Shown: in pieces, positions 50,950 through 61,472 of the stretch
Layout: every line of letters starts with the position of its first letter
How positions within the stretch are numbered: the stretch's first letter is position 1
Assembly: GCF_023554555.1 (NCBI RefSeq)
Contig: NZ_JAMJWC010000001.1
Span: 1,798,001-1,862,000 of the forward strand
From: Sphingobacterium sp. lm-10
GTDB taxonomy: Bacteria; Bacteroidota; Bacteroidia; Sphingobacteriales; Sphingobacteriaceae
Length of the DNA stretch: 64,000 nt
Direction of reading: 5' to 3'
Notes under the pieces: model-generated
Seen by the model: only the letters and a program-made list of their open reading frames with translations
What the model was told of the DNA's origin: nothing
Databases searched by the model: none
Translations under genes and position numbers: made by a program

Positions 50950-51777
50950 TTAAAATGGATATAATATACCTGCAATCTGCCTGTCGCCATTAGATAAAAC
51001 GGAATTGTTAGGCGTATTCTGAGTTTGATTGATCATCCTGCCCAAAATAGGATAATGCATAATAGATAATTGATCGTAGGTATTGTAGGTCGTCTGAGAA
51101 GCACTATATCTATTTAATAGATTGACATCTACTTGTTGTCTGCTCCAATAATTTGGGGCACCCGCATAATAGTCATATACAAATTCGCGATCCCAATTCA
51201 ACTGCGCTTCCGGATGTTGTTGCTCATGGATCATTCCTAAAGCATGTCCGAATTCATGAATAGTGGTACGACTAAATTCGGTATCTGAGGTATTGTTGTT
51301 AAACCAGCCAAAATTCATTGTTTCTTGATTGGTAGGGATACGCAGTGCATCAGTCCCTAGATAGGAATAAGAGCCTTGTCCCTGTCTGAATGATACCCGC
51401 AACATACCATTATTCGCCACAAAGTTAAAGGTGATATTAGCATGCTGTTCCCACTGTTTTGCATAAGCAATTACTTTCTGGCGCACAAAATTGGTCCCTC
51501 CAATAAAACTTACGGTAATCACTTGGCCACGACGCCAAAGTTTGGCCGTAAGTGCGGCGCCACGGGGTTCGGTTTCACCATCCAATCCAACGATGCGGCA
51601 CGCTTCTGCCCGAGGATCTCCCACATACTGATCATAATTAACCGCATTCACGTTCGAGATTTCTTCTGAGATAGCATCCAAATCTACCTGAGACGCTTCC
51701 TTTTGACAGGAAATTGTAACCATTGCCGATAGCGTTACCGCTGCGGACCATTTCCAAATACTTTGCTTTTTAATCAT
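50950..51777 (-). CDS. Astacin-like zinc metalloprotease lipoprotein
   Basis: 275 residues. The signal ends in a lipobox (TISCQKEAS). The catalytic zinc site is HEFGHALGMIHEQQHP (HExxHxxGxxHE), with Met-turn SIMHYP, which are the astacin-type (M12A) features. A pro-like segment of about 45 residues precedes the catalytic part starting near KLWRRGQVITVSF. A surface-located peptidase is implied, but its substrate is unknown. The structure lacks any extra C-terminal domain. Confidence 0.85.
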   Translation of the reverse strand: MIKKQSIWKWSAAVTLSAMVTISCQKEASQVDLDAISEEISNVNAVNYDQYVGDPRAEACRIVGLDGETEPRGAALTAKLWRRGQVITVSFIGGTNFVRQKVIAYAKQWEQHANITFNFVANNGMLRVSFRQGQGSYSYLGTDALRIPTNQETMNFGWFNNNTSDTEFSRTTIHEFGHALGMIHEQQHPEAQLNWDREFVYDYYAGAPNYWSRQQVDVNLLNRYSASQTTYNTYDQLSIMHYPILGRMINQTQNTPNNSVLSNGDRQIAGILYPF

Positions 51778-52091
51778 ATTTCTTTTAGTTAGTGTGTTTA
51801 CGTAATTTCTTTTTCTTAACCCATGGAAAGAGCAAGAAATTACAGCTGTTAGTTGAGCTAATTTAAAAATAAAATATTATAAAAATACCATAATGATGAA
51901 TTTCTTTGAAAGAAAACACAACGTTAATTACACCAATCATTCCGACTTACAAAAAACTTGAAGTTAAAAATTACACAATAAGCATGTAAAAGCACCTCTA
52001 TATTGAGAATATATTAAAATAAAAACTTCACAAAAATTTAACATTGAAAAGCATACTAACCTCACCGATGTAATGTACATTTGTAGTATCA
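51778..52091. other. A+T-rich intergenic region
   Basis: About 310 bases, strongly A+T-rich, with the probable promoter box TACATTTG at 52076-52083 in front of the hairpin element at 52092. No gene or other structure is seen. Confidence 0.5.
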
Positions 52092-52155
52092 AAAATTTAG
52101 GTTTATAATTGGTTAGCAAAGATTTTCATTCTCCCCGTTTGAAAATCTTTCTTTT
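52076..52155 (+). ncRNA. TAGGTTAAT/UCCCC hairpin element, copy C
   Basis: Box TACATTTG (52076-52083) is followed 13 bases later by TTTAGGTTTATAATTGGTTAG, then an 11-bp stem AAAGATTTTCA (52118-52128) with TGAAAATCTTT (52140-52150), loop TTCTCCCCGTT and CTTTT. The predicted short transcript would end about 50 bases before the phosphoesterase ATG, so it may be a leader or an independent RNA. Confidence 0.6.
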
Positions 52156-52204
52156 ATAAAACAAGTTATACTTATTTTAAAAGCGGAGAACAAACTTGTC
52201 ACTT

Positions 52205-53368
52205 ATGTCGAATTCAGCAAAATATACAGTACCTGTAGCATTAAATAGAATCACTGAAGATGCCCATGCCTTCAAGCCTTTACCGCCACCATCAGGGGCA
52301 TATCCTTATAGTTTACCATTAACATCGATTGTAACAGAAGAGCAGCTGGAAGATCTAAAAGACATAATGACATTTCATTTGGTAGGTGATACCGGCAGTG
52401 CAAGACATTCCCCTTTTCAATCTGTATTGGCTGCAAATATCAATATTCACCGTAAGGAAAGTGAAGAATCACCTGCCTTCCTATACCACTTGGGCGATGT
52501 GGTGTACAATCATGGTGAAGCATCAGAATACCATCAGCAGTTTTTATCGCATTATGAGATGTATGAAGCACCAATCTTTGCTATTCCAGGCAATCACGAT
52601 GGCGATATTAATCCGCAGGCCGAACCTTATGAGAGTCTCGATGCTTTTATACATGTATTTTGTAGTAAAGAGCCCACACCGATACGCTTCGGACAGAATA
52701 GTAAAAGGCTTACTGGAACACAACCAAATGTGTATTGGACGTTAGAGACTCCTTTAGCTCGTATCATTGGACTTTATGGGAATGTAAACAAGCATGGGAT
52801 GATTGATGATACACAAAAGAAATGGTTTAAAGCAGAACTACGACGTGCTAAAGAGCATCCAGAGAAGCAAGCATTACTTATCTGCTTACATCATGCCCCT
52901 TATTCGGCAGACAGCAACCACGGCTCCAGCATACCGATGATTGAGCTGCTTGAGGAAGCCTTTAAGGAGATAGATATACTTCCCGATGCCGTATTTAGCG
53001 GCCACGTACATAATTATCAGCGTTTTGTAAAGCATTATGAAGGTAAGGATGTCCCGTATATAGTGGCCGGAGCAGGTGGGTATGCTGATCTTCATACAGT
53101 AGCGAACCGATCGGATAATAGCGTAGCTCCTCTGCCTGAGCAATATGGAAATGTAACACTGGAGAGTTATTGTGATACGCGTTTCGGATTTCTGTCGCTT
53201 ACCATAGAGAAAGTAAAAGAGACCAATGATTTACAAATTTCAGGATATTACTTTGCGTTAAAAGGCAAATTTGATGCGAATGAAACTCCTGAATGTGTGG
53301 ATAAGTTTTCATTTTTAACGACTAAAAATTTGATAGACAAAAACGAAGTGGAGAATTGCTTTGATTAA
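52205..53368 (+). CDS. Metallophosphoesterase
   Basis: 387 residues from the ATG at 52205 (a TTG at 52196 is the alternative). The calcineurin-like metal motifs are LVGDTGS, LGDVVYNHG, AIPGNHDGD, CLHHAPYS and FSGHVHNYQRF. It should hydrolyse phosphomonoesters or diesters with two metal ions. No signal peptide, so cytosolic. It is preceded by the hairpin element, a possible regulator of its message. The substrate is unknown. Confidence 0.88.
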   Translation: MSNSAKYTVPVALNRITEDAHAFKPLPPPSGAYPYSLPLTSIVTEEQLEDLKDIMTFHLVGDTGSARHSPFQSVLAANINIHRKESEESPAFLYHLGDVVYNHGEASEYHQQFLSHYEMYEAPIFAIPGNHDGDINPQAEPYESLDAFIHVFCSKEPTPIRFGQNSKRLTGTQPNVYWTLETPLARIIGLYGNVNKHGMIDDTQKKWFKAELRRAKEHPEKQALLICLHHAPYSADSNHGSSIPMIELLEEAFKEIDILPDAVFSGHVHNYQRFVKHYEGKDVPYIVAGAGGYADLHTVANRSDNSVAPLPEQYGNVTLESYCDTRFGFLSLTIEKVKETNDLQISGYYFALKGKFDANETPECVDKFSFLTTKNLIDKNEVENCFD

Positions 53369-53552
53369 AGCATAAGTTATAAGCCATACCATTCTCGCTC
53401 AGTGCGATACGAAATCATCGATTATAGAATTTAACATTTTTTACACGTTTAAACACCATTAAAATCGACAGCTAATACCAATTAGCATAAAATTTGTGGC
53501 ACTATATAGGCGGGACACTCAATAATTAATTGGTGTTTACACCTATATTTTG

Positions 53553-53633
53553 TAGCTTTGTATATTCATAATTTTAGGTTAATAATTGGTTAGTTAAAGG
53601 CTTTCAACCTCCCCGGTTGAAAGCCTTTTTTTG
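53553..53633 (+). ncRNA. TAGGTTAAT/UCCCC hairpin element, copy D
   Basis: Box TAGCTTTG (53553-53560), then the linear motif TAGGTTAATAATTGGTTAG, then a 14-bp perfect stem AAAGGCTTTCAACC (53596-53609) with its complement (53615-53628), loop TCCCC and seven T. This is the most complete copy. The next plus-strand gene starts 310 bases later. Confidence 0.65.
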
Positions 53634-53945
53634 TTTCATAAGATGTCTTCTAAAAATTCGATAAGATCTTACAGCATAACCTACAGAGACCTGAATTTAA
53701 CTCTTGAAAAAACGATCTTGGCATGTTTGTTGCGAATAAAGAGCTGAAGCCAAAGAATTGGGACTTGTATAAGTTGCCATACTTTAAAGTAGCTTTACAA
53801 AAAGACACTATCACACCAACTATAAAAGAAGGTGGTCGCTATGCGGCCACCTCTCTTTGCTTTATAGCCCTACACATGGAAGGAGACCTAGATTTCTTAT
53901 TTCCATTTTGCAGCTCTGCCTCCATTTAATGTATAATAACGACAT
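53634..53945. other. Intergenic region with a second hairpin
   Basis: An ORF of 68 residues (53723-53929) is open but has no clear ribosome site and spans a terminator-like hairpin: AGGTGGTCGC (53830-53839) with GCGGCCACCT (53843-53852), loop TAT, then CTCTTT. I read this as another short non-coding transcript or read-through terminator rather than a gene. Confidence 0.4.
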
Positions 53946-54626
53946 TTGTATATGATCACCATCAAAAAAGGCACATTTCGTACGCTCCTATGTTATTTTG
54001 GGATGTATATTACCATAATACAGATCGCGTTTGCTCAAAGCAAAACATTGCCACGAGTTCCTGATATCGAATTTCATAACGGAGATTTGCTGTTTGTAGG
54101 AGCTTCAACAGCCAATCTGTCCGGAGCAATAGATCGGGTAACACAGACAAGTGCAAAAACGGCATTAGATCATGTTGCAATAATAGAAGTATCATCGGAT
54201 TCCATATTTATTTTACACGCCAATACGAGAGCAGGATCTGTAAGAGAATTGCTTTCTGACTTTTTGATAGATCAAAAAGATCGTCAACAACACTACAGTG
54301 TGTATCGCTTGCAGCCTGACTATCAGCAAGCAATTCCGAATGCCTTATTGCAAGCCAAAAAACTATTGGGTCGTCCGTACAACCACACCTATATATTGAA
54401 TGATGATAGTCTTTATTGTTCTGATTTTATTGAGCGTATATTTCGGGCAGATCATATTTTTGAACTTGAACCCATGACGTTCAAAAATCCCGAAACACAA
54501 CAGCTGGACACGTTCTGGAAGTCTTACTACCAAAAATTGCAGATAGATGTACCCGAAGGGCTACCCGGCTGTAATCCAAATGGCATGGCGGCCAGCGACA
54601 AACTGGATTATATTGGCCAATGGTAA
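53946..54626 (+). CDS. YiiX-like permuted NlpC/P60-type hydrolase
   Basis: 226 residues. Signal-like hydrophobic start (TLLCYFGMYITIIQIAFAQ), then an N-terminal strand block FHNGDLLFVGAS, the His of LDHVAIIE and the Cys of LYCSDFIERI, in the permuted papain-fold order known for YiiX/YebB-like proteins. The role may be cleavage of an amide in peptidoglycan or of a lipid ester in the envelope. Length about 20-40 residues above the common form. Confidence 0.8.
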   Translation: MYMITIKKGTFRTLLCYFGMYITIIQIAFAQSKTLPRVPDIEFHNGDLLFVGASTANLSGAIDRVTQTSAKTALDHVAIIEVSSDSIFILHANTRAGSVRELLSDFLIDQKDRQQHYSVYRLQPDYQQAIPNALLQAKKLLGRPYNHTYILNDDSLYCSDFIERIFRADHIFELEPMTFKNPETQQLDTFWKSYYQKLQIDVPEGLPGCNPNGMAASDKLDYIGQW

Positions 54627-54659
54627 GTGAATTGATTTCCTTTTCGTAAAGGAGAACTA

Positions 54660-55562
54660 TTACAAATCTTCTAGCCTCGGCTGTAAGAAAGTGAAACCAG
54701 CATCCTCTACTTTTTTTGATGATACTGGGGCACTTTTTAACAATTCCTGCGATAATTCGCCCAAACCTATCTTAAGGGCAAAAGCTGGTATTGGTAACCC
54801 AATGGTAATGCCCGATGATTTTTTAAGCAACTTTCTGGTAAGTATTGCCTGCTGTTCAGGATATGGGGCAACCGCATTTATCGGCCCTGTTATAGAAGTG
54901 GTGACTGCGGCAAAAGTATACATACGAAGCAGGTCGTCGAGGCCGATCCAACTAAACACTTGCTTACCATGGCCAAAACGGGGTGCTACGCGAAATGCAA
55001 ATGCTTTTTTCATCTCCTTCCACATGCCACCATCAGGATGCAATACTAACCCTGTCCGAATCCAAACCGTACGCACGTCGGTGCGCCGTAATGGCTTAGC
55101 AGCAGCTTCCCACTCGGCACATACATGGGCTAAAAAATCATCACCTGCAGGGTCTTGCTCTACAAAAGGTATTTTACCGGTGGCAGCACCGTACCAACCC
55201 ATGGCAGAAGCGGAGACAAAAGTTTTTACTTGACTCCCACGAGTAGTAATCCAGTCTACTAAAAGCTGTGTGCTCTTTGTACGGCTTTCCAATAACACCT
55301 TTTTGCGATCAGCAGTCCAGCGTTTTTCAGCTATACTGGCTCCCGCCAGATGAATAACCGTATCAATATCCTGCAGCACATCCGGCGAAATAAATTCATC
55401 TTGTACATTCCATAAACAGTAACGTACTCGTGACTCCTGCCTCTGGTCTTTCTCATCCCGGATTAACACGGTAATATGCACGTCGCTAAATGCCTTTAAA
55501 AGATGTGACACTAGTTTAGTACCAATAAAACCGGTTCCTCCGGATAGCAGAATATTTTTCAT
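54660..55562 (-). CDS. TIGR01777-type epimerase (SDR)
   Basis: 300 residues. N-terminal ILLSGGTGFIGTKLVSHLL is the NAD-binding loop and VIHLAGASIAEKRWTADRKK is the family signature. ASAMGWYGAA takes the place of the YxxxK site, as in YfcH/SDR39U1 proteins. The substrate is unknown. It overlaps neither neighbour and ends 34 bases from the convergent YiiX-like gene. Confidence 0.88.
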   Translation of the reverse strand: MKNILLSGGTGFIGTKLVSHLLKAFSDVHITVLIRDEKDQRQESRVRYCLWNVQDEFISPDVLQDIDTVIHLAGASIAEKRWTADRKKVLLESRTKSTQLLVDWITTRGSQVKTFVSASAMGWYGAATGKIPFVEQDPAGDDFLAHVCAEWEAAAKPLRRTDVRTVWIRTGLVLHPDGGMWKEMKKAFAFRVAPRFGHGKQVFSWIGLDDLLRMYTFAAVTTSITGPINAVAPYPEQQAILTRKLLKKSSGITIGLPIPAFALKIGLGELSQELLKSAPVSSKKVEDAGFTFLQPRLEDL

Positions 55563-55665
55563 CTTTTGATGTCTATTGAATAACGCCTAATGTATTGCTA
55601 GAACAACAGCCAAACATTCCTAATTGTTCTCTTTAATATGCTACACTTTGAACCATAGCACCACA

Positions 55666-55696
55666 CAAAAAAGGCGCGGAAAAAATAATCCGCGCC
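55666..55696 (-). terminator. Terminator of katG
   Basis: On the minus strand GGCGCGGA (55696-55689), 8-base loop, TCCGCGCC (55680-55673) and TTTTTTTG. Lies 29 bases after the stop codon. Confidence 0.88.
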
Positions 55697-55724
55697 TTTA
55701 TTAATCTACAAAATTGATACGGTT

Positions 55725-58034
<2,310 letters not shown>

Positions 58035-58056
58035 TTAATAACCTCTTCAATCTTCA

Positions 58057-58087
58057 TAAAGATATGATAATACGTAAATTAATGAAA
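58057..58087 (-). promoter_or_regulatory. katG promoter
   Basis: On the minus strand TTTC (58087-58084), exactly 19 bases, TATCTTTA (58064-58057): near-consensus TTTG-N19-TAnnTTTG with one mismatch in each box. Confidence 0.5.
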
Positions 58088-58108
58088 ATCAATTAACTCG
58101 ATAATAAC

Positions 58109-58123
58109 ATAGTTAAAAACTAT
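58109..58123. promoter_or_regulatory. OxyR-like operator upstream of katG
   Basis: ATAGTTAAAAACTAT satisfies ATAG-nT-nnn-An-CTAT, the OxyR half-operator. It is centred about 30 bases upstream of the -33 box, a position suited to activation. A second half-site of the same type is not clear. Confidence 0.5.
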
Positions 58124-58320
58124 TAATTGACTATTTATACGCATCAAGATCTGCACAAATTCGTTGCCACAATGATACATCCAGATGTCTTTCATGATTA
58201 AGAAGTTAACCCTCTTCTTACTGCATCAGCAAGCTGATCCATTTATTGTATGACGAAGTTGCTTGCAGATTATCTCATTTACAATTACCTTTAATCGCAT
58301 ATATCTTTGAGCAGTACATC

Positions 58321-59454
58321 ATGGCGGATCGCAGAGACCAAAAAATAGCAATGTTGATAGACGCAGACAATGTGTCTTACAAAAAAATAGAAGAAATTCT
58401 TAATGAGGTGAATCGCTACGGCATACCAACTATAAAAAGAATATATGGTGATTGGACGAGTCCATTTGTAGAGAACTGGAAACCCAGTTTATTAACACAC
58501 GCTATCACACCCATACAGCAGTACAGCTACACGCATGGAAAGAATTCTACCGACTCAGCCCTTATTATTGATGCGATGGACATTCTACACCTGGACCGGG
58601 TAGATGGTTTCTGTATTGTATCCAGTGATAGTGACTTTACCCGATTGGCGACCCGGCTACGCGAATCCGGAAAACTGGTTATCGGTATTGGAGAACGTAA
58701 AACGCCAAAGCCGTTTATCGCTTCCTGTGATAAATTCATCTACGTAGAAATCCTCGACCATAAATCCGCTTCCAAGAAGAAAGCAACGGAAAACAATGTT
58801 CCTTCTACAGGTACTAAGACAAATCCTCGGCCTTCCGCAAAGGAAAGTAATCCGTTGGATGATGACACCCTGTTGTTATTGAAAGATACGGTAGATGATA
58901 CCGCAGATGAAAGCGGATGGGCATTTCTTGGAGAAATAGGCAATTTACTGATTAAGCGCAAACCAGATTTTGATGCCCGAAATTATGGATTTGAAAAGAT
59001 ATCACATTTATTTAAATCTCGGACAGTAGACTTCGAGGTGGATGAGCGCACCACAGAAAAATCGAAGAATAAACTATATTATGTACGCAATATCCTAACG
59101 AACGAAACGCCAGCTGTCGACACAACACCTGTAATTGCAACTCCTGCAACGGAGCCAGCAGCAGATCAAGCTACGTTGCCTTCCCCGAGGAATAAGATTA
59201 CGGCAGATGATGTACGGAAGAATCAAATTCGCATCACCAAAGACCTTAAGCCGCTCTTTCCAACGCGCACCCGTAAGATCACGATTATTATTCAAGACAA
59301 GTTTGAATGCACATTCTCTCATCGTAGAGATCGATCTGATGTATTAAATCTCGGAAAAGAGGCCGCTGCACAGCTGGGACTAGCAGAAGACACCACCTAT
59401 TTGGTGCAGAGAATAAATGAAACGACGTATAAGTTATCCAAGGCAACAACTTAA
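58321..59454 (+). CDS. NYN domain protein with OST-HTH (LOTUS)
   Basis: 377 residues from ATG 58321; an earlier in-frame start at 58246 lies in poorer context. The NYN (PIN-like) nuclease core has the acidic residues in AMLIDADNVSY, STDSALIIDAMD and CIVSSDSDFTRLATRLRESG. Residues about 200-285 (DTLLLLKDTVDD.. to KLYYVRN) are an OST-HTH/LOTUS domain (WAFLGEIGNLLIKRKPDFD). The C-terminal about 85 residues are unassigned. LabA/DUF88-type proteins are predicted to cut RNA. The neighbours give no partner. Confidence 0.85.
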   Translation: MADRRDQKIAMLIDADNVSYKKIEEILNEVNRYGIPTIKRIYGDWTSPFVENWKPSLLTHAITPIQQYSYTHGKNSTDSALIIDAMDILHLDRVDGFCIVSSDSDFTRLATRLRESGKLVIGIGERKTPKPFIASCDKFIYVEILDHKSASKKKATENNVPSTGTKTNPRPSAKESNPLDDDTLLLLKDTVDDTADESGWAFLGEIGNLLIKRKPDFDARNYGFEKISHLFKSRTVDFEVDERTTEKSKNKLYYVRNILTNETPAVDTTPVIATPATEPAADQATLPSPRNKITADDVRKNQIRITKDLKPLFPTRTRKITIIIQDKFECTFSHRRDRSDVLNLGKEAAAQLGLAEDTTYLVQRINETTYKLSKATT

Positions 59455-59540
59455 TCATGTTGGATGTTAAAAAAAGTTAAGCTAAGACGCTGATTGTACT
59501 ATTTGAAGATTAGCTGCGTTCTATAGGCAGTAGTAATTTT

Positions 59541-59621
59541 TTCATAATAGGTTAATAATAGGTTAATAATTGGTTAGTTAGTTAGAAGTCCTGAAGTTCC
59601 CCACTTCAGGACTTCTTTTTT
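59541..59621 (+). ncRNA. TAGGTTAAT/UCCCC hairpin element, copy E
   Basis: Linear part with a tandem duplication (TAGGTTAATA twice), then TTGGTTAGTTAG, and a perfect 14-bp stem AGAAGTCCTGAAGT (59584-59597) with its complement (59603-59616), loop TCCCC and six T. No TAnnTTTG box is found at the position seen in copies C, D and H. Confidence 0.6.
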
Positions 59622-59755
59622 ACAATACTATCCGCATTCAATGCCTATGCAATAATTTCTAATCTCTCCTCGCATATTCCATATCAGTATTATCACAAAT
59701 AAAAAAATATTTTAAAATTCTCATAGCTGGCATAAATATTGTTTTATCTATCGTG

Positions 59756-59815
59756 TTTGGTTAATAATTGGTTTGTCGAAAGTCTTGAAACTCCCATTTC
59801 AAGACTTTCTTTTTT
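59756..59815 (+). ncRNA. TAGGTTAAT/UCCCC hairpin element, copy F
   Basis: TTTGGTTAATAATTGGTTTG, then a perfect 13-bp stem GAAAGTCTTGAAA (59778-59790) with its complement (59797-59809), loop CTCCCA and six T. The stem sequence differs from all other copies. Confidence 0.6.
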
Positions 59816-59930
59816 GTCTGACATATTCATTTTAAAATGGTCTCGATGTTATTCGGAGGCATTTGCAGGACTAAAGCTTAAATCATCCAATCATATCGAT
59901 GCTATTTGTCACATTAAGTATCATAATGTA

Positions 59931-59990
59931 AATATTACCTCATAGGTTGATAAAACCCTGCCCCACCCTATTTCAGGATTTCCTTTTTTA
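59931..59990 (+). repeat. Decayed hairpin element, copy G
   Basis: CATAGGTTGATA, then AAACCCTG (59953-59960) partly paired with CAGGATTT (59974-59981), a C-rich loop and CCTTTTTTA. It looks like a copy that has lost part of one arm. Confidence 0.35.
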
Positions 59991-60026
59991 TTTGATATAT
60001 TTGTTTTAGAGCTACCTTATAAATCT

Positions 60027-60824
60027 ATGATAAATTCGATGAATCCTACTAAGGCCACCATCGTGATAGCCGACGACCATCAAGACATATTGGACTTTAT
60101 CGCCGAAGATCTCGAAGAGCAATACCATGTGATAAAAGTAACGAACGGAAGGGAAGCCTTAGAATATGTACGGCTGCACCCTGTCGATCTCATTGTGAGT
60201 GATGTGATGATGCCCGTAATGGATGGTTATGAGTTTTGTACTGCAATAAAAGATGATCTATTATACAGTCATATTCCTTTTATCATGTTGACTGCCAAAA
60301 ACAGTCTGCAATCGAAAATCGAAGGATTGGAATTTGGAGCTGATGCATACATAGAAAAACCTTTCTCGCCCAATTTTCTGCAAGCGCAGATCACAAGTTT
60401 ACTACGTAATCGCAAATCATTGCGGGAGCATTATCATTCGGCTCCTTCTACACCGATTGAGATAGGAGCGCATACCAAAGGGGATCAAGTATTTCTAAAA
60501 AAACTAAATGCTTTAATCTTGGAAAATATGTCTGAGCAAAGTCTATGTGTAGATATGCTGGCCGAGCGGATGTGTATGAGTAGACCAACATTATATCGTA
60601 AGATAAAAGCACTTTCTGACCTATCACCAAATGAGCTAATCAATATTACCCGATTAAAGAAAGCTACCCAACTATTGACAAATCAGGAATATAAGGTATA
60701 TGAAATTGCAAATAAATTAGGCTTTAGTACGCCATCTCACTTTACCAGAAACTTTCAAAAACAATTTGGTATCAGCCCTAAAGAATTTATATATAAAATG
60801 AAGCAATCCGCCAATGTTTCCTAA
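60027..60824 (+). CDS. Response regulator with AraC-type output domain
   Basis: 265 residues. The receiver (about 8-125) has the acidic pair D16-D17 in VIADDHQD, phosphoacceptor D59 in LIVSDVMMP, Thr in LTAKN and Lys in EKPFSP. The AraC HTH (about 160-260) shows VDMLAERMCMSRPTLYRKIK and VYEIANKLGFSTPSHFTRNF. It matches the C-terminal part of hybrid two-component systems of Bacteroidota, here without a kinase; a partner kinase is not in the window. Three hairpin elements (E, F, G) precede it within 490 bases. Confidence 0.88.
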   Translation: MINSMNPTKATIVIADDHQDILDFIAEDLEEQYHVIKVTNGREALEYVRLHPVDLIVSDVMMPVMDGYEFCTAIKDDLLYSHIPFIMLTAKNSLQSKIEGLEFGADAYIEKPFSPNFLQAQITSLLRNRKSLREHYHSAPSTPIEIGAHTKGDQVFLKKLNALILENMSEQSLCVDMLAERMCMSRPTLYRKIKALSDLSPNELINITRLKKATQLLTNQEYKVYEIANKLGFSTPSHFTRNFQKQFGISPKEFIYKMKQSANVS

Positions 60825-60957
60825 TTTGGAATCTAGTATAGATTCTGCATGCGATAGAAAAGCCTTATTTCAATATTACTCATTAGTTATAAAAATTTGT
60901 AAATGTAAAAAATTTGTTATCATAAATTAATTATTTTATTTATAATGACTTAAACAC

Positions 60958-61040
60958 TATCTTTATGTATTCATAATTTTAGGTTAATATTAGTTAGTTT
61001 AAAAGGCTTTTGATCCCCTGATCGGAGGCCTTTTTCTTTT
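60958..61040 (+). ncRNA. TAGGTTAAT/UCCCC hairpin element, copy H
   Basis: Box TATCTTTA (60958-60965), the same distance as in copy D to the linear motif TAGGTTAATATTAGTTAG, then a 14-bp stem AAAGGCTTTTGATC (61002-61015) with GATCGGAGGCCTTT (61020-61033), all paired with three G-U, loop CCCT and a T-tract. It ends about 67 bases before the kinase ATG. Confidence 0.6.
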
Positions 61041-61106
61041 ACATTTAGCGTGATCTCTCGCTCTTGGTACAGAAATAGTGTATATATTAGTCATCAGCTT
61101 AAACCG

Positions 61107-61472
61107 ATGAAAAATATGAAACGGCGAATCCGAAGTTTTCAATATGCATGGCAAGGAATACGCTCTGTATTCGCGAGAGAAACCAATGCGCAGATACATG
61201 TGCTGGCTACTGTTTTGGTATTAATAGCAGGTTATGTACTGAATATTGCTAATTGGGAATGGGCGGTGATCATATTATGCATCGGGCTGGTCATTAGTAT
61301 GGAGTGCATTAATTCCGCGATCGAGTATCTGGCTAACTTCGTTTCTCCAGAAAGAAACGAACAGATAAAACAGGTAAAAGATGTAGCAGCTGCCGCTGTG
61401 CTGATTAGTGCACTGGCCGCAGCTGCTGTAGGCATCTTAGTCTTTGCTCCCAAGATTTGGGCATTCTTATAA
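61107..61472 (+). CDS. dgkA: Diacylglycerol/undecaprenol kinase (DgkA-type)
   Basis: 121 residues from ATG 61107 (or Met-4 at 61116). The DgkA trimer fold is seen in the FQYAWQGIRSVFARETN, IVISMECINSAIEYLANFV and C-terminal helix pattern, with the conserved Glu in ETNAQIHV and SMECINSAIE. The Gram-positive/Bacteroidota enzymes phosphorylate undecaprenol. An upstream ATG at 61050 is open but extends outside the usual family length. It is preceded by hairpin copy H. Confidence 0.85.
   Translation: MKNMKRRIRSFQYAWQGIRSVFARETNAQIHVLATVLVLIAGYVLNIANWEWAVIILCIGLVISMECINSAIEYLANFVSPERNEQIKQVKDVAAAAVLISALAAAAVGILVFAPKIWAFL

Larger units (their letters stand above)
59622..60026. other. Intergenic region holding two further hairpin elements
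   Basis: A+T-rich DNA before the response regulator gene. It contains copy F (59756-59815) and a decayed copy G (59931-59990). An open frame of 68 residues (59739-59945) runs across copy F and is not convincing. Confidence 0.4.

Noticed and set aside
53723-53929. 68-residue plus-strand ORF
   Set aside because: It runs through a terminator-like hairpin and shows no convincing start; more likely non-coding.
59739-59945. 68-residue ORF across copy F of the hairpin family
   Set aside because: The frame is made by the hairpin element and A+T-rich DNA; no ribosome site.
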